Assembly: GCA_947624465.1 (NCBI GenBank)
Contig: CANQKJ010000005.1
Span: 1 to 28,751, forward strand
Reading direction: 5' to 3'
DNA: 28,751 nt
Origin: an uncultured Oscillospiraceae bacterium
GTDB taxonomy: Bacteria; Bacillota; Clostridia; Oscillospirales; Oscillospiraceae
Of the stretch, positions 18,201 through 24,200 are shown in pieces. The notes beneath the pieces were generated by a model that was not told the origin of the DNA, made no database searches, and saw nothing but the letters and a program-made list of their open reading frames with translations. The position numbers and the translations under genes are program-made. Within the stretch, counting starts at the first letter, position 1. Each line of letters starts with the position of its first letter.

Positions 18201-21200
18201 ACGAGGATAACAGCGATGAAAAGGGCACTGTCGGCAACTTTGCCGGCCTTATCAAGGACACCACAGGCAATTGGCAGGGCTTTAGGGGCGCCAACATTTA
18301 CGGCATCGGCACCATGAACGGCGACAACCGTACCGACGAGCGTGAGTATCTGGACCGCACGGTTACCATGCACGCATATCAGTTTACAGCAATCAGCGCC
18401 AATCCTTATGATATCGATGTGCTGGCAGACACAGGCACGGGGGATCCGATGCAGTACCCGTATCAAACGTGGGTAGAGCAGACGATCCACCACGGCGACT
18501 GGCCCATGCGGTATAACCTTGTGTATTATGAATTGTACAAGGAAAAGGGCGACGACTACGAGGACAGTTACGGGAATAAGCTCACAAATAAAGTTATAGA
18601 GTTGACGGGCGGCGACGTGTTTAACACTGGTGCTTCGTACATCGGATTTTACGGCGTTTTCCCGGCGGCGGCAAGCGGTTCAGCGGCAGGAGATTACAGA
18701 GTGGTGAACACGCTGCGAGTGGACGGGTATGTCTACAAGAGCGGATACATCGTGGTGAGCGACGCCGATGTGGCCACTATGCGCCTTGACATCAACTCCT
18801 ATTATGCAAATAGCGATGAGAGAGAAGATAACCCGGATATTGATTATGATGCGAACGGCGTAACCCAGCCCACACATACCACAGTCGCTCAATGTGAACA
18901 GAGAATCGATTTCAGTAAATACCAAATCCTTAATAAGGATGATGAGTTGAAAGAAGCAGTAGATGAGCTTGGCAGGTACGGGTATGTCCTGCCGGACGTG
19001 ACGCTGAACGTGGCGGCGTCTGAGCACTTCTACATGGACACGCAGATCAACGGCCAGACGTATCTCTTCAACCCGCAGTTCCCGTATGAGGCGGTCAACG
19101 TCGACATCGAAAGGAAAGTTTCCGGCAAGTGGGAAATCGATTACGAGACCATCAGGGTGAAGCACGAGATCAACTATGTGGAGATCGAGCCGGATGGGAA
19201 CGAACTCCTTCACACCAAGGCGGAAATTGACGATATCATTGTCCGCAGCGCGCTGAACCTGGCCGGTCTTACACGGTATTCCCGGGAGGCCAATAACGGG
19301 AAAGTAAAGAACGAGATCATAAAAGGTGATTTCGTTCAGCACATGGACATTGATTACAATGAGTATGAGCCAAACACGATCTATGACGGAAACACAAAGA
19401 ACAGGGATCCGGCGCAGGAAAAAGACGCTGATAAAGATGCATTGGGCAACCCGAAGTTCGAGTATTTTACCGGGTTGGACGGCTATGGCCAGGCGCCCGC
19501 CATTCTCAACGGCGGTTCCTACAACGGACTCAATCACACCATTAAAAATCTTAATCTGAGCAACGACTCCACCAAGAACCAGTATGTGGGCCTGTTCGGG
19601 CAGCTTCTGGGCGGCGCGACAGTCGAAAAGCTGAAGATGGAGAATGTTACAGTTGATTGCGGCACGCTGGGCAAGCAGGGGGGCGACCAGACGGCCAATG
19701 TCGGCACGCTGGCGGCGGTCGTCAACGACGCCACGATCCGTAATGTCGAAATCAATGATGTGACGTTTAATCTTGATGATATAGCGATTGCATATGACAG
19801 CGAGGATAACGTCATTGATGGACTGTCGTTTGAGGGCGTCGGCGGCGCGATCGGCAAAATCAACGGTAAAGCCACTGTTTCCAATGTGACGATCACCGAT
19901 CCCACGATCACGGTTGAAACCGATGCTGGGAATAACGGCGAGCCTCTCTACGTCGGCGGCGTGATCGGCTCGGCGGACGGGACGTACAGCACTTACAGCG
20001 CTACCGCCACGGAAGGCGCCCGCCCGGTGTCCATCACCGAATCCGGCGTGTATATCAGCGAGGATAACAAAGACGACTTTATCGACATGGGCGTTAAGGT
20101 CACCGGGTCGGTCACCGGCGACAAGGTCGGCGGCTTCGCCGGGTTCCTGGGCAAGGGCGTCAACGTGACGGGGGACTACTCCGCCATCCGCGTCCAGGGC
20201 GAGAGCCTGGTGGGCGGCTTCGCGGGGCATATCCAGGGCTCCCATGTGGAGAACTGCTACTCCGGCGGGTACATTGAGGCCGGCGACTACTCCACCAGAA
20301 ACTACAACGTGACCGCCGCCGACACGTCCAGCGGCACGGCCGGCGGGTTCGCGGGCAAGATCGAGGTCGCATATGCGTCCGGCTCCAGAGAGTCCATGGC
20401 GATGTACATGACGGGCGTGAACTACACCACCAGCTCCGCCAGCGGCAAGACTGTCGGCAGATTCGCCGGCGAATTCTCCGCCAGCGACGCCACGGCGCTG
20501 AATACGAAGATGGGCGCCAAGGCGCCGGAGAACTACGCCGGAGGGAAAGTGGCCGAAACCGCCACCGTCACCATTAACAAGGAGCCCACCGTCAAGACCG
20601 GCTCGGCCATGCCCAGGCAGGATAATAAGTCCGGGTTTACTACCGTGCCGTATAACGCCTCGGACGACTTCCCCTATGCCACGAACCTTAAGGCGCACCA
20701 CGGCGACTGGATCGAGGCGCCTCTGAACGCCGCGGGCTATTGGGAGGTCGAGGACGGACTTCTCAGGCTGTGGTATATCCCCTCCGACACGCCGGACGCG
20801 CCGGTGGAGCTGCTGGAAGAGGACGCGCTGAAAGAGCAGCACGCGTTGGGCTTTGACCACGACAGCCGGGACGCCGTGGGCATCACGGAGTCCGGGTACT
20901 TCGTCGTGTCGTCGGATACGGCGGCGACGTTCAATGTGCCTACCGGCCTGACTGAGTTGAATACAGCTACCGTCGGCAGCACAGGCGAGAAGATCAGAAA
21001 TCTGCTGGGCGGCAGCACGGTGGCGGTCCAAGCTTACGAGCTGCATAGCGGCAAGAGCAATAATCAGAAGTGGACGGTAGGCGGCGAAGAATTCACCGTC
21101 AATCCGGCGTACGGTATGGCGATAAAGCACGGCGATCACACCTCCGAGATGGGCACCAGCGCGGCGGAGGCGTATCAGATCCGCACGTTGGCGCAGCTGC

Positions 21201-24200
21201 AGAATATCGGGGACAGCAACGATAAGCACTTCAAGCAGACCCACGACATTAACGGGGCTGGTAAAACGTACACGAGCAACACGAACTTCGCCGGACACTA
21301 CGACGGAGGGTTCTATCGCATCTTAGACCTTACCATCAATGGCGGTGGGTTGTTCGACGTGGTCAAGGGCGACAGCGTGTTTGAAAACATCATCCTTTAC
21401 TCGCCTACGGGTGCGGGGAAAATCACTAACACCAGTATTTCCGCCAGCGGAATACTGAAGAGCACCGAGGGAGCGTCCGCAACGATCAGGAACTGCATCG
21501 TGGCGGGGTATACAATATCCACCGACGGTAACGGTTGCGCGGGCGGCCTGGTTGGGCATCACTATCAAGGTACTCTTACCATCGAAAACTGCGAGACCAC
21601 AGTTGATTTGTCATCTGCTCGGAGTACGGGCGGACTTGTGGGGCTCGCGGATGCGCCCGGCACATTGACCATCACAAACAGCTACGCGGGCGGTAAGATC
21701 ACCGGTGGCGGCAGCGCCGGCGGCCTGGTGGGCGCGGCGGGTAATACTGCCACGGTCACCTATCAGGACGTCTACTCCTATGTGGATATGAAGGATAGCG
21801 GCGCTAACACCTACTACGGCATCGGCCCGGGCAAGGTGGATCCGAAGAGCGTACTGCACGAGTACTGGAGCACTGGCCTTGACGGCAAGACGGCCTCTGA
21901 CGCCGACGCAAGCATCAAGGGCGTGTCCCTGGCGCAGATCAAGCTCGACACCCAGGCGCTGAACACTGTCACCAACAGCGTGTCGGCGGAGGAGTTTGTG
22001 GTTCCCGACGCGACCGCCAGGGCAAAAGGCCTCGAGAACAAGGTCGCGGGCAAGACGACCGACGCGGATAAGTTCGCCCAGTTCCCGTTCGCGGCGTTCG
22101 CGACGGACGAGGGGGGCAAGAACTACCACTATGGCGAGGTGCCCGAGGCGCAGTACGTGGGCCTGTTCTACTGGGAGAAGGAAACCATCAAGTACGCTGA
22201 CGGCAGCCCGGCTAAGGAAGAGTACCACTACTACGCCCACGGCGGAGAGATCGTTGACGGCAAGCTGTACGGCCAGAAGGTGCTGCTGGATTCGCTGTGC
22301 TACGACCACCACCTGGACGGCGAGCGCGCGAGCATCACGGATTACGGGTACGGCGTGTTCAATACGGACCCGAGTAAGGCGGTGACGGTGAAGAAGAACG
22401 GAGGAACGGCCCAAGCCATTACAGGCCTTATCGCTACAGCCGAGACCATCAAGAAGGGCCTTATCAGCGCGCTTTGGCCGGATGGAACGGTCACGGATGC
22501 TCAGGCGTATGAATTGCCGTCCTCTACGGGTGACGCTATTGATGAATGGACGTTGGGTGGCGTTGGCTTTACAGGCGCCATTAGGGCCTATCCGGCGTTC
22601 GGCGCGGCAATCAGCGATAAATTCGGAAACGGAAATGACGACGGTTCGTCTGCGGATGACGGTATGGGCTCGCCGAACACTGGGATCCCGATCCAGATCC
22701 GCACGATCGAACAGCTCAAGAATCTTGGAAGTATGGGCGGTGGTAAAAAAATTGCGTATTTCGCCATCACGCATGACATCGATGGCGAGGTAGTAACAGA
22801 CTTTAAGCCTATTACCAACGATATTGAGCTGTTTGACGGCAACGGGTATAGGATCCTTGATTTGAACATTGAGCCGACAAGTGGCAACGCGGCGCTGTTT
22901 GACAATATGACGCAAAAGCCGACCATTCAGAACGTGATCCTTTATTCCACTAACGGCAAGGGAGAGATCACGTCTACGAACGGTAACGCAGCCGGAATTG
23001 TTGCTGAATCAACTAATGTGACAATAGACAAGTGCGTGGTCGCGGGTTATACCATCACCGGCGCAAAGACTGTCGGCGGAATCGTGGGCAGTGTTACAGG
23101 GGACAAATCCGCAATTACCAATTCGCAGGCGGTAGTCAACCTCAAGGGCACGGAAAGTAGTGTTACCAACATTGGCGGCATTGCGGGCGTGTTCCGCGGG
23201 AAAGCTACTGATGATTATGGCATTACGAACTGCTACGCCGGAGGAACAGTGACCGAAGCTGGAATCAGCGCCACGGTTGGCGGCATTGCAGGAGGTGTGA
23301 ACAACAACCTTTCTATCACGAACAGCTACTCCTTCATGGATTTGAAGAACACGGGCGCGGGCAATGGGAAGGTCTACGCGATTTGCAAGGAAGCAACATC
23401 TACTGACGGCTGCTACTACCTGGCTGAATACCTGCCGACTGGCGCGAACGAACAGGGCACCAAGCAGACCTTCGAGCAGATGTGCGGTAAGCAGGGCGAC
23501 GACAAAGCCGCCTATGTGTACGTCCCGAACGCGGACGACCAGATGGACGGCCTCACGAGCTGGGGCGCGGGAGCGTATCCCATGGCCGCCACGGTGAAGG
23601 TCGGTGTCCGCGCGGGCGTTGATAAGGGCGTCGACGAGACCGGCGACGTGCTGGTCCACTACGGTGACTGGCCGTACAGCACCCGGGCCGCGGGTATCGC
23701 GTACTACGAGGTGGCGGGCGGCGAGTATTCCATCCAAGCCGTATACATCGACTATGCCGGTAAAGTGAAGACCTACAAGGACACACTCTGCGCTGATCAC
23801 CATGTGGACAGTGCGACCGGCGCGATCGGGGAGCACAAGATCACCGACAGCGGGTATGTGATCTTCAGCACCAATAAGGATATGAAGATCGGCACGGAGA
23901 GCGAAGTCTATAAAGGGCAGGATGAGGTCACAATTCAGGCTAATAGGGCTGCTATCATTAAAGCCGTCAACGAAAAGCTGAAGGTGTGGTGCCAGGCGGA
24001 CGACCCGGACGTGAAGGTGTACTCCAACGCGAACTTTAATGAAATTACGATCGACAACGCCAGTCAAGCCAATTTGGAAAAATACAGCAATCTGGACGCC
24101 AAGTACACCGTTACGCACGACGGGAAGACTGAGGATATCTACTGCAATCCCGGTATGTCCGGCGTGTCGGACAAGGCGTTTAAGGGTAGTGGTAACGCCA